This document shows, piece after piece, positions 35,136 through 42,634 of a stretch of 64,000 nt of DNA. The notes under the pieces are model-generated. The model was not told where the DNA came from, made no database searches, and was given only the letters and a program-made list of their open reading frames with translations. This stretch comes from Streptomyces griseoincarnatus (GTDB lineage: Bacteria > Actinomycetota > Actinomycetes > Streptomycetales > Streptomycetaceae). The position numbers and the translations under genes are program-made. The stretch is taken from NCBI GenBank assembly GCA_014649575.1, contig BMTH01000002.1:438423-502422 (forward strand). The letters run 5' to 3'. How positions within the stretch are numbered: the first letter of the stretch is position 1; every line of letters starts with the position of its first letter.

Positions 35136-36380
35136 GTGATCTCACCCCGTGTGCGCATCGGTGTGCTCGGTCTGGCCCTGCTGACCGCCCTGTCCTCACC
35201 CGCCACCGCCGCCGGACCGGCGGACCCCGGTTCCGCCGCGCCGCCCACCGTCGAGGAGCTGCGGCTCGACGGGGCCGCTCCGCAGGAGATACTCCGGCGC
35301 TCCGGTTTCGACTCGGTCGCGCCGGCCTTCGCCCGCGCCTTGGAGCGGGCCCGCTCGTACGCGGAGGCGCGGCGGGTCGTGCAGCGGGAGGGCTCCGCGC
35401 TGTGGCGGCGAGCGGTGGACCGGGTGCAGGGCCGGGGCCCGGCGGGCGGCGACCTGAGCCGGGACGACGACCGGCCGCTGTACTGGGCGCGGCTCGGCAT
35501 GACGCGTGAACTGCGCGGCTGGGAGCCCCGGTTCGAGCTGGACGCGGAGCGGCGGGCGCGGCTGATCGACACGCTGGAGCAGACCTCGCGCGGCCAGACC
35601 GCGATCAGGTACCCGCGCGGCAAGGGCCTGAAGCGGGTGCTCGTGACCGGCTTCGACCCGTTCACGCTGGACCGGGACATCCGTATCTCCAACCCGTCGG
35701 GGGCGGTCGCGCTGGCCCTGGACGGCACGGTGATCGAGACGGCGAGCGGCCCGGCGCGCGTCGAGACGGCCGTGTTCCCGGTGCGCTGGCGGGACTTCAC
35801 CGACGGCACGGTGGAGCGGGCGCTGCGGCCGCACCTGCCGGAGGTCGACCTCTTCACCACGGTGAGCCAGGGCCGGGTGGGCCGTATCGACGTCGAGCGC
35901 ACCAACGGCGCCTGGCGGGGCGGCTTCGGGGACAACGAGAACACCGGGCGGCCCGAGACCGTCCCGGTGTCCGACCCGGCCTCGCAGCCGCAGTGGACGT
36001 CGACGACGCTGCCGTACGCGGCGATCGTGGCGGCGCAGACGGGGCGGTTCCCGGTGTACGACAACACCGCCGTGACGGAGATCCCGGCAGGCGGGACGGA
36101 GCCGGTGCAGCGGCCGGACGGGCCGACGCCCGGCTCCACGGCCCGTGCCGGGGGCGGCGGCGACTACCTGTCCAACGAGATCGCCTACCGGGCGACGCTG
36201 CTGCGTGACCGGCTGGGGCTGCACGACACGCTGCCGGGCGGGCATGTGCACACGCCTGTGCTGGAGTTCGGGGCGGGCAACACCACGGAGGTCACCGACC
36301 CGCGGTTCGTGCGGAACCGGCTGGACATCGTCGCCCAGGTACGGGCGATCGTGTCCGTGGCGGTGGGGGCGAAGGGCTGA
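35136..36380 (+). CDS. secreted pyroglutamyl-peptidase-I-like protein with Cys-to-Ser change
   Basis: A 414-residue exported protein with a signal peptide (PRVRIGVLGLALLTALSSPATAA), a ~130-residue helical lead domain and a C-terminal peptidase C15 fold. VLVTGFDPFTLDRDIRISNP matches the Pcp N-terminal block. TVSQGRVGRIDVERTNGAW matches GQAGGR..ERVAIN and keeps the catalytic Glu (E254). DYLSNEIAYRATLLRD matches the Pcp TYVCN block, but Ser346 replaces the catalytic Cys; GHVHTPVLEF keeps the His (H372). It may be a serine variant or catalytically dead. The start is GTG 35136, 9 nt after GGAAGG. It is convergent with the EI24 gene. Confidence 0.78.
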   Translation: MISPRVRIGVLGLALLTALSSPATAAGPADPGSAAPPTVEELRLDGAAPQEILRRSGFDSVAPAFARALERARSYAEARRVVQREGSALWRRAVDRVQGRGPAGGDLSRDDDRPLYWARLGMTRELRGWEPRFELDAERRARLIDTLEQTSRGQTAIRYPRGKGLKRVLVTGFDPFTLDRDIRISNPSGAVALALDGTVIETASGPARVETAVFPVRWRDFTDGTVERALRPHLPEVDLFTTVSQGRVGRIDVERTNGAWRGGFGDNENTGRPETVPVSDPASQPQWTSTTLPYAAIVAAQTGRFPVYDNTAVTEIPAGGTEPVQRPDGPTPGSTARAGGGGDYLSNEIAYRATLLRDRLGLHDTLPGGHVHTPVLEFGAGNTTEVTDPRFVRNRLDIVAQVRAIVSVAVGAKG

Positions 36381-36467
36381 CGCCTGGGCCGTGCGGCCGG
36401 TGTGGTCCCGATCGCCTCGGGGCCCGCCGGCCGCGGTTTTCCGGGGGCTGGGCCCCGGGCCCCCTTC

Positions 36468-36487
36468 GCGCGGTTCCCCGCGCCCCT
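36468..36487 (+). repeat. dispersed 20-bp repeat, copy 3 (one mismatch)
   Basis: GCGCGGTTCCCCGCGCCCCT in the convergent gap between the Pcp-like and EI24 genes. Confidence 0.75.
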
Positions 36488-36495
36488 AAGGGGCG
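36481..36495. terminator. hairpin overlapping the EI24 stop
   Basis: CGCCCC-TAA-GGGGCG, 6-bp stem, overlaps the last codons and stop of the EI24 gene and the end of repeat copy 3. Confidence 0.5.
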
Positions 36496-37283
36496 TTGAC
36501 GTCCTCCTGCCGCTTGGCGGCGCCGTCGCCGTCCTCCGTGTCCTCGCCCGTCAGGTCGCGGGCCATGAGGGTGGCGCCGGCGACCGCGCCGGGCATCAGG
36601 AACACCGCGACGAACGGCACGAGGAACGCCAGCGCGAGGGGCGTGCCGAAGCCCCAGACGAGGGTCTTGCGGGAGCGGAGCAGCGCCAGCCGCTCGCGGA
36701 CCTCGACGCCGCGCCGCTGGAGGGCGACGGCGGTCAGCTCCTCGGTGAGGAAGAAGCCGGTGACGAACAAGCCGATCACCGGGACGACGGTCTGCCCGGC
36801 GACCGGGACGAAGCCGAGCGCGAACAGCAGCACCGCCCACACGGCCGCCCGCGCGACGATGCGGAGGCTGTCGCGGGCCGAGATCCACAGTTCCCGCCAC
36901 AGCGGCAGGTCCGACTCGGGCGCGGTGCCGTCGGGTGAGACGTCCCGGTCGACCCTCTCGGAGAGGCTCTCGTAGAAGGGCTGCCCGACGAGCAGGGTCA
37001 TCGCGGTGAAGGTGAGCACGCACAGCAGCAGGGCGAGCGCGAACAGCACGGCGGTGAGCAAGCCGCGGAAGAGGCCCGCCCAGGGGTCGGCCCAGTCGTC
37101 GGCGAACGGGGTGGCCCAGTCGATCAGGCCGGAGCCCCACAGGGCGAGGGCGACCAGGGCGCCCGCGTACAGCACCAGGGTGATCAGGCCGGGCAGCAGC
37201 CCGAAGCCGTACTGCCGGCCGTGCCGGCCGACCCACTTCTGACCCTTCAGCAAGTACCGGAACCCGGCCCCTAGATCGCGCAT
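36486..37283 (-). CDS. EI24/CysZ-like membrane protein
   Basis: A 265-residue membrane protein of the EI24/CysZ family. Hydrophobic helices lie at about residues 27-48, 72-100, 145-170, 172-190 and 220-245. LGAGFRYLLKGQKWVGRHGR and TLLVGQPFYESLSERVDRD are typical. CysZ proteins are sulfate permeases in enterobacteria; the actinobacterial members are not characterised, so the substrate is unknown. The ATG at 37283 lies 7 nt after TACAGT, without a ribosome site; the longer ORF upstream is rejected. The C-terminus is acidic. Confidence 0.82.
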   Translation of the reverse strand: MRDLGAGFRYLLKGQKWVGRHGRQYGFGLLPGLITLVLYAGALVALALWGSGLIDWATPFADDWADPWAGLFRGLLTAVLFALALLLCVLTFTAMTLLVGQPFYESLSERVDRDVSPDGTAPESDLPLWRELWISARDSLRIVARAAVWAVLLFALGFVPVAGQTVVPVIGLFVTGFFLTEELTAVALQRRGVEVRERLALLRSRKTLVWGFGTPLALAFLVPFVAVFLMPGAVAGATLMARDLTGEDTEDGDGAAKRQEDVNAP

Positions 37284-37290
37284 GGGGAGG

Positions 37291-37296
37291 ACTGTA
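37291..37296 (-). promoter_or_regulatory. -10 hexamer (TACAGT), probable leaderless promoter
   Basis: Minus-strand TACAGT ends 7 nt before the EI24 ATG. The sequence between is pyrimidine-rich, so no ribosome site is possible. Confidence 0.5.
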
Positions 37297-37418
37297 GCGG
37301 GACGCCTGGCGGGGGCACGGACAGGGCCGCACCCCACGTCCAAGGATGCGGCCCTCGCGGTGCGCAACGAGACGGGTTGGGCACGCGTCACGGGCGGCCC
37401 GGCCCCGTCCGCCGGCCG

Positions 37419-38441
37419 TCAGAGCTTGACGATCATCTTGCCCGTGTTGTCGCCGCGCAGGACGCCGAGGAAGGCGTCCAGGTTGTTCTCGATGCCCTCG
37501 ACGACCGTCTCGCGGTACTTCAGCTCGCCGGAGCGGATCCAGGCGCCGACCTCCTCGACGAACCGCGGCTGCAGGTCGTAGTGGTCGCCGACGAGGAAGC
37601 CCTCGATGCGGCCGCGGGTCTGGATGAGGCGGGCGAGGTTCTTCGGGCCGGGCGCGGGCTCGGTGCTGTTGTAGACGGAGATCGCGCCGCAGACGGCGAT
37701 GCGGCCGTCCCGGTTCAGCGAGCCGATGGCCGCCTCCAGGTGGTCGCCGCCCACGTTGTCGAAGTACACGTCGACGCCGTCGGGGGCGGCGGCGCGCAGC
37801 TGCTCGCTCACGGGGCCGTTCTTGTAGTTGAACGCGGCGTCGAAGCCGTACTCCTCGGTGAGGAGCTTGACCTTCTCGTCGGAGCCGGCGGAGCCGATCA
37901 CCCGGGACGCGCCCTTGAGCTTGGCGATCTGGCCGACCTGGCTGCCGACGGCGCCGGCCGCGCCGGACACGAAGACGGAGTCGCCCTCCTTGAAGGAGGC
38001 GGTGCGCAGCAGGCCCGCGTAGGCGGTGAGGCCCGTCATGCCGAGCACGCCCAGGTACGCGGACAGGGGGGCGGCCTCGGGGTCCACCTTGACGGCGGCC
38101 TTCGCGTCCACGACGGCGTACTCACGCCAGCCGAGGAAGTGCAGGACGTGGTCGCCGGCGGAGATGCCCTCGGCGTTCGACGCGACGACCTGGCCGACGG
38201 CGCCGCCCTGCATGGCCTTGCCCAGCTCGTAGGGGGCGACGTAGGACTTGGCGGCGCTCATGCGGCCGCGCATGTACGGGTCGACGGAGAGGTACTCGTT
38301 GCGCACCAGCACCTGACCCTCGCCCGGGGTGCGGACCTCCGCCTCGACGAACGCGAAGTCCTCCGGCTTGGGCCAGCCGACCGGCCGGCTCGCCAGCTGC
38401 CATTCGCGTGCGGTGGCGGGGGGCGTGGGGGTGTCGGACAT
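37419..38441 (-). CDS. NADP-dependent MDR oxidoreductase (CurA-like)
   Basis: A 340-residue zinc-independent medium-chain reductase of the leukotriene B4 dehydrogenase/CurA group, which reduces alpha,beta-unsaturated ketones with NADPH. Signatures are LSVDPYMRGRMSAAKSY, YLGVLGMTGLTAYAGLL, DSVFVSGAAGAVGSQVGQIA (NADPH-binding), SRVIGSAGSDEKVKLL, DVYFDNVGGDHLEAAI and AVCGAISVYN. No zinc Cys ligands. ATG 38441 follows AGGAAAGG. It is divergent from a MarR gene that probably controls it. Confidence 0.92.
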   Translation of the reverse strand: MSDTPTPPATAREWQLASRPVGWPKPEDFAFVEAEVRTPGEGQVLVRNEYLSVDPYMRGRMSAAKSYVAPYELGKAMQGGAVGQVVASNAEGISAGDHVLHFLGWREYAVVDAKAAVKVDPEAAPLSAYLGVLGMTGLTAYAGLLRTASFKEGDSVFVSGAAGAVGSQVGQIAKLKGASRVIGSAGSDEKVKLLTEEYGFDAAFNYKNGPVSEQLRAAAPDGVDVYFDNVGGDHLEAAIGSLNRDGRIAVCGAISVYNSTEPAPGPKNLARLIQTRGRIEGFLVGDHYDLQPRFVEEVGAWIRSGELKYRETVVEGIENNLDAFLGVLRGDNTGKMIVKL

Positions 38442-38464
38442 GAAGAGGACCTTTCCTCGAATAC

Positions 38465-38477
38465 TTCAGTACCTGAA
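38465..38477. promoter_or_regulatory. candidate MarR operator
   Basis: Perfect dyad TTCAG-TAC-CTGAA in the 73-bp divergent gap between the reductase and marR genes. On the minus strand TTGACA-N18-CATGGT (38510 to 38481) would start transcription within this dyad. Confidence 0.5.
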
Positions 38478-38514
38478 ACAACCATGCGGCTGAACATTTC
38501 ATGATGTCAAGCAC

Positions 38515-38982
38515 ATGGGTACCCTGGTGGGCATGGCCACACCCCGCACCACGCCCAGCCGTCCCGACGGTCTCACCCTGGAGGTCGTCGAACTGATCGG
38601 CGCGGTCGTGGCGCGCTACCACGAGGAGTACGAGGAGGCCGCCGCCGAGCACGCGCTGACCGGCGCGCAGGCGCGGCTGCTGAGTCTGCTCAGCCTGGAG
38701 CCGCTGCCGATGCGCAGGCTCGCGCAGCGGCTGAAGTGCGAGCCGTCGAACGTCACGGGCATCGTGGACCGGCTGGAGGCCCGCGGCCTGGTGGAGCGCC
38801 GCCCGGACCCCGCGGACCGGCGCGTGAAGCTGGCGGCGGCGACGGACGAGGGGCGGCGGGTGGCGCGCGGCCTCCAGGAGTCCCTGCGGTTCGCCCGCGC
38901 GCCGCTGGCAGGGCTGTCCGACCCGGAGCGGGTCGCGCTGCGGGACGCGCTGCGGCGGATGCTGGGGATCGAGGGCGGCTAG
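38515..38982 (+). CDS. MarR family transcriptional regulator
   Basis: A 155-residue (149 if ATG 38533 is used) winged-helix regulator. The DNA-binding part is clear: LTGAQARLLSLLSLEPLPMR, RLAQRLKCEPSNVTGIVDRL, EARGLVERRPDPADRRVKLA. Flanking helices provide the dimer interface. A Cys (LKCEPS) in the recognition region might be redox-sensitive, but this is speculation. It is divergent from a CurA-like reductase, the usual arrangement for a local repressor released by electrophiles. Neither start has a strong ribosome site. Confidence 0.88.
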   Translation: MGTLVGMATPRTTPSRPDGLTLEVVELIGAVVARYHEEYEEAAAEHALTGAQARLLSLLSLEPLPMRRLAQRLKCEPSNVTGIVDRLEARGLVERRPDPADRRVKLAAATDEGRRVARGLQESLRFARAPLAGLSDPERVALRDALRRMLGIEGG

Positions 38983-39146
38983 GTGTGTTGTCCGGGGACG
39001 TCGGTGACACGCGTGTCGGGTGCTTGAACGGGTGAGGGCCTTCGCGCTCCCCGGCGGCGCTGTCGGTGCCCCGTACTAGCGTTCCCGGTCACGGCGGTCG
39101 CGGGGACGGCTGCCGTGCCGACCGGACATCAGGAGCTGCTGAGACC

Positions 39147-40169
39147 ATGGGGATCGCACCGACCTACGCGGACTTCTCCGTCACCCCGGCCCGACTGGCC
39201 AACGCCGACGTCACCTCGGACGGGGCCGCGTTCGCCGGGTCGCACCTGGCGGTGACCGCCGGCGGCGGCGTGACGGTCGGGTTCGAGGTGGCCGACCCGG
39301 CGGACGTGGAACAGGTGACCCTCACGGTCACCGCGCTCGTGTCCAAGTCCGGCAGTTCGCCGGGGTACGCCCCGATGGACGTGCTCGTGCAGGGCGAGCC
39401 GGTGGTGGAGGGACTCACCGTGCCCGGGGGCGGTGATCTGCCGCAGGACAACGTCTTCGCCGTTCCCGGCCACCTGCTGAAGCCGGGCGCCAACACCCTG
39501 GAGATACGGTCCTCGGCCAGGGCGCGCACCATGCTCTGGCTCTACCGGGTCACCCTGGACCCCGTGTGGGAGCGCGGCCGCTCGGAGCGCGCCCGGACGG
39601 CGGCGGCCGCCCGCGACACGGTCTTCGCCTACCGCACGGAGTCGCGGCCCGCGCACGACCCCTCCGCGGCCTGGCGGCCGGCGCCGCGGCTGGTGTTCCA
39701 CGTCGACCGGGGCGAGCAGTCGCTGCCCGCGCAGCTCGGGTGGCGGGACACCGACGGCGCGGAGACCGCCGTCAGCTTCCAGTCGAACATGTCCGACTTC
39801 CACGGCTGCCGCCGTCACGCGGACGGCACGGTCCACGAGTACCGGGGACGCCTGACCGGCCGATGGTCCTCCCTGGAGGACGCCGACGAGGTGCCGCCGA
39901 GCGCCCTGCGCCGCTTCCGCACCGAGGAGGGGTGGGGCGGACGCTGGCACGCCTCCGGCGAGCTGCGGCTCCTGGTGGACGCCGGCGGGACCGCCCTGGA
40001 GCGGGCGACCTGGCGGGACCAGCGGGGCAACTCGGGTGTGGCGGTGCTGCACGCGCTCGAGGAGGAGGCGGTGGGTGAGCCCGTGCGGGGGTTCACCGGC
40101 TACTACCAGCGCCACAACGAGGGGCCGATCGGTTACCGGGGTACGGAGATCGGCCTGGGGCGGGTGTAG
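39147..40169 (+). CDS. uncharacterised beta-rich protein
   Basis: A 340-residue protein I do not recognise. There is no signal peptide and no membrane segment. The N-terminal ~150 residues are beta-rich and read like a galactose-binding jelly roll (GSHLAVTAGGGVTVGFEVAD, QVTLTVTALVSKSGSSPGYA, LKPGANTLEIRS). The C-terminal half has FQSNMSDFHGCRRHADGTVH, GRWSSLEDADEVPPSALRRF and GFTGYYQRHNEGPIGYRGTE, which look like a second beta domain. ATG 39147 follows AGGAG. It may be a carbohydrate-associated protein, but that is a guess. Confidence 0.7.
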   Translation: MGIAPTYADFSVTPARLANADVTSDGAAFAGSHLAVTAGGGVTVGFEVADPADVEQVTLTVTALVSKSGSSPGYAPMDVLVQGEPVVEGLTVPGGGDLPQDNVFAVPGHLLKPGANTLEIRSSARARTMLWLYRVTLDPVWERGRSERARTAAAARDTVFAYRTESRPAHDPSAAWRPAPRLVFHVDRGEQSLPAQLGWRDTDGAETAVSFQSNMSDFHGCRRHADGTVHEYRGRLTGRWSSLEDADEVPPSALRRFRTEEGWGGRWHASGELRLLVDAGGTALERATWRDQRGNSGVAVLHALEEEAVGEPVRGFTGYYQRHNEGPIGYRGTEIGLGRV

Positions 40170-40197
40170 GACACCTGCGGGTGGACCGCGGCTGGTC

Positions 40198-40217
40198 GCG
40201 CAGTTCCCCGCGCCCCT
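40198..40217 (+). repeat. dispersed 20-bp repeat, copy 4
   Basis: Exact GCGCAGTTCCCCGCGCCCCT in the convergent gap before the zinc-ribbon gene. Confidence 0.85.
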
Positions 40218-40266
40218 GGGGGCCGGTGCCGGTTCGTTGTCCGGTGCGGGTGCGTCGGGGTTCCTC

Positions 40267-40286
40267 ACGCCGTTCCCTGCGCCCCT
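40267..40286 (+). repeat. dispersed 20-bp repeat, copy 5 (three mismatches)
   Basis: ACGCCGTTCCCTGCGCCCCT, a degenerate copy followed by GCCGGGGCGCG, which can pair with its 3' part. Confidence 0.55.
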
Positions 40287-40314
40287 GCCGGGGCGCGTTC
40301 ACTGCAGCGCCCTC

Positions 40315-40334
40315 AGGGGCGCGGGGAACTGCGC
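40315..40334 (-). repeat. dispersed 20-bp repeat, copy 6 (inverted)
   Basis: Exact copy on the minus strand. With copy 4 it forms a long inverted repeat across the gap. Confidence 0.85.
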
Positions 40335-40409
40335 GAACGGCCCACGACGGTCCGCAGGCGGCGCATACCTGACCGGCCGCCGCGCCGACAAGCGGGCGTA
40401 GCCCAAGAC

Positions 40410-41228
40410 CTAGGTGCACCACCACAGGAACTTCTTGCACGTCTTCGTCGGTTCGGGTTCCGGCTCGGGCTCGTCCGTCGTGGGGTCCGGGTCGGGGGTG
40501 TCCGTGTCCGGGGGGTCTTCCGGGGACTGCTCCGGGGTCGGGCCGCCGGCCGTGGGGGTCTCGGCGGGGGCCGAGGAGGCCGTCGCCTCCGCCGACTCCG
40601 CGTCCTCCGCCTCCGCGTCCTCGGAGGAGGACGCGGAGGCCGAGGCGGAACCCGAGGCGCCGGGGCTGGGGGACGCCCCCGGCTCCCCCGGGCGCGGGGC
40701 GCTTCCGCTCGCCGACGCGCCGGGCTCGAACTCCTCCGCCCCGCCGTCGACCGACTCGTCCCCCGCCACGGCGGGACGCGGGTCGGAGCCGGGCGCGTCC
40801 AGGCCCAGTTCCGCGAGGCTCAGTCCGCCGGCCGCGAGGACGAAACCGGCGACGACCAGCAGGGTGCGGTTGCGACGGCGGCGGTGGGCGGCCGCCTTGC
40901 GGTCCCGGCGGCTCTGTCCGGCGCCCTCGTCCTCGCTCTCCGGCCGCCCGCCCCGGCGCCGGTCCGCGCGCCGGCCGCGGGGCGGTGCGTCCGCGGCCTG
41001 CTCCTCGCGCCGATCGGGGTCCTCGCGCCGATCGGGGACCTCGTCGTCCCGGCCGCCGTCGCCGCCGGCGCCGCCGTCGTCGTACCCGTCGCCCGCGTCT
41101 CCCCTCAGGGGCGGGTTTCCCCCGGGTGCGGCGGCCTGCTGGGCGCGCAGCGTCTCGACGGGCGTGCCGCAACCTGGGCATGCCAGGGCGCCGTTGAGGT
41201 GCCGTCGGCACGGGTGGCAAAAGTCCAT
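40410..41228 (-). CDS. zinc-ribbon single-pass membrane protein (SCO2400-like)
   Basis: A 272-residue protein. It starts MDFCHPCRRHLNGALACPGC, a CxxC...CxxC zinc ribbon. A charged region of ~80 residues full of Asp, Arg and Gly follows, then one hydrophobic helix (about 122-142, TLLVVAGFVLAAGGLSLAEL) and a long acidic/Pro/Ser tail (PDTDTPDPDPTTDEPEPEPE) ending KKFLWWCT. This layout recalls the NCBI family named after SCO2400. Topology suggests a cytoplasmic zinc ribbon and an extracytoplasmic tail. Function unknown. ATG 41228; divergent from the sugar cluster. Confidence 0.75.
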   Translation of the reverse strand: MDFCHPCRRHLNGALACPGCGTPVETLRAQQAAAPGGNPPLRGDAGDGYDDGGAGGDGGRDDEVPDRREDPDRREEQAADAPPRGRRADRRRGGRPESEDEGAGQSRRDRKAAAHRRRRNRTLLVVAGFVLAAGGLSLAELGLDAPGSDPRPAVAGDESVDGGAEEFEPGASASGSAPRPGEPGASPSPGASGSASASASSSEDAEAEDAESAEATASSAPAETPTAGGPTPEQSPEDPPDTDTPDPDPTTDEPEPEPEPTKTCKKFLWWCT

Positions 41229-41306
41229 GACGCGGGAAGGTTAGGTTCCGGTCCGGTCCGGTTCCTAGGCCTTGCTGTGAAGGTTTGGTGCGGACCCTTA
41301 CGCAAT

Positions 41307-41318
41307 GGTTTCGAAACC
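41307..41318. promoter_or_regulatory. 12-bp palindrome upstream of the sugar cluster
   Basis: GGTTTCGAAACC, perfect palindrome, about 27 bp upstream of the -35 of the dehydratase promoter. It contains the TCGAA core shared with the motifs downstream. Confidence 0.45.
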
Positions 41319-41344
41319 GGAGAAACCCTTATGTGCGCGACCCA

Positions 41345-41374
41345 TTGACACCCCCGCCGCACCGTCCTTACTGT
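41345..41374 (+). promoter_or_regulatory. promoter of the sugar catabolic cluster
   Basis: TTGACA, 18-nt spacer, TACTGT: an almost ideal housekeeping promoter. Transcription should start near 41381, leaving a leader of about 87 nt that contains two TCGAAC motifs (41387 and 41406). Confidence 0.7.
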
Positions 41375-41402
41375 CTCGCCAGCATTTCGAACGTGTGACG
41401 AT

Positions 41403-41413
41403 ATATCGAACAC
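41403..41413 (+). promoter_or_regulatory. shared motif ATATCGAACAC, copy 1
   Basis: 11-bp motif just downstream of the expected transcription start, repeated exactly at 43777. Likely repressor site for a sugar-responsive regulator not encoded in the window. Confidence 0.5.
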
Positions 41414-41467
41414 GTCGATCCGCCGCATCACATGCCAGTCCATCACCGCAGCGAGGGGTCAACCGCC

Positions 41468-42634
41468 GTGCGCATCACCGGAATCAGCACACACGTGGTC
41501 GGGACGCCGTGGCGCAACCTGACGTACGTCCAGGTGCACACCGACGAGGGGATCACCGGGGTCGGCGAGACCAGGATGCTCGGCCACACCGACGCCCTCC
41601 TGGGCTATCTGAAGGAGGCCGAGGCCAACCACATTCTCGGCTCCGACCCGTTCGCCGTCGAGGACCTGGTCCGCCGCATGAAGTACGGCGACTACGGCCG
41701 CGCGGGGGAGATCGTGATGTCCGGCATCGCGGTCGTCGAGATGGCCTGCTGGGACATCAAGGGCAAGGCGCTCGGCGTCCCCGTCTGGCAGCTGCTGGGC
41801 GGCAAGGTCACCGACAAGGTGAAGGCGTACGCCAACGGCTGGTACACCACCGAGCGCACCCCGGAGGCGTACCACAAGGCGGCGCGCGCGGTCATGGAGC
41901 GCGGATACCGGGCGCTGAAGATCGACCCCTTCGGCACGGGCCACTTCGAACTCGACCACCAGGACACCCTGTACGCCGTCTCCCTGATCGAGGCGGTGCG
42001 GGACGCGATCGGCCCCGAGGCCGAGCTGATGCTGGAGATGCACGGCCGCTTCTCCCCCTCCACCGCCGTCCGTCTCGCGCACGAGCTGGCGCCCTTCCGG
42101 CCGGCGTGGCTGGAGGAGCCGGTGCCGCCGGAGAACCTCAAGGCGCTGGAGAAGGTCGCCGCGAAGGTGGACATGCCGGTCGCGACCGGCGAACGCATCC
42201 ACGACCGCATCGAGTTCCGCGAGCTGTTCGAGAGCCAGGCGGCCGACATCATCCAGCCCGACGTCGGCCACATCGGCGGCATCTGGGAGACCCGCAAGCT
42301 CGCGGCGACCGCCGAGACCCACTACACGCTGGTCGCCCCGCACAACGTCGGCGGCCCGGTGCTCACCGCCGCGTCCCTCCAGGTCGGCTTCACCACCCCG
42401 AACTTCAAGATCCTTGAGCACTTCAACGACTTCGCGGACGCGGAGATCAAGAAGGTGGTCAAGGGCGCGCCCGTGGTCGACCCGGAGGACGGCTGCTTCC
42501 ACCTCTCCGACGCGCCCGGCCTCGGCGTCGAGCTGGACGTGGACGCGGCCGCCGAGTTCCCGCAGCAGCAGGCCCGGTTCGACCTGTGGGCCGAGGGCTG
42601 GGAGCAGCGCAAGCCGAAGGGCACGGGACGGTGA
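41468..42634 (+). CDS. enolase-superfamily sugar acid dehydratase (galactonate dehydratase-like)
   Basis: A 388-residue enzyme of the mandelate racemase/muconate lactonising family. The N-terminal capping domain (RITGISTHVVGTPWRNLTYV) precedes the barrel. Metal ligands are expected in LMLEMHGRFSP, WLEEPVPPEN and VATGERIHDR; the His of EMHGR and the His of APHNVGGPV match the acid/base pair of D-galactonate dehydratase. It probably dehydrates an aldonic acid to a 2-keto-3-deoxy acid. The start is GTG 41468 behind GAGGGG. Its stop overlaps the next start (GTGA), so the dehydratase and dehydrogenase are translationally coupled. Confidence 0.85.
   Translation: MRITGISTHVVGTPWRNLTYVQVHTDEGITGVGETRMLGHTDALLGYLKEAEANHILGSDPFAVEDLVRRMKYGDYGRAGEIVMSGIAVVEMACWDIKGKALGVPVWQLLGGKVTDKVKAYANGWYTTERTPEAYHKAARAVMERGYRALKIDPFGTGHFELDHQDTLYAVSLIEAVRDAIGPEAELMLEMHGRFSPSTAVRLAHELAPFRPAWLEEPVPPENLKALEKVAAKVDMPVATGERIHDRIEFRELFESQAADIIQPDVGHIGGIWETRKLAATAETHYTLVAPHNVGGPVLTAASLQVGFTTPNFKILEHFNDFADAEIKKVVKGAPVVDPEDGCFHLSDAPGLGVELDVDAAAEFPQQQARFDLWAEGWEQRKPKGTGR

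Noticed and set aside
32848-35199. 783-residue minus-strand ORF opposite the SGNH and galM genes
   Set aside because: No motif, and both plus-strand genes have full catalytic signatures.
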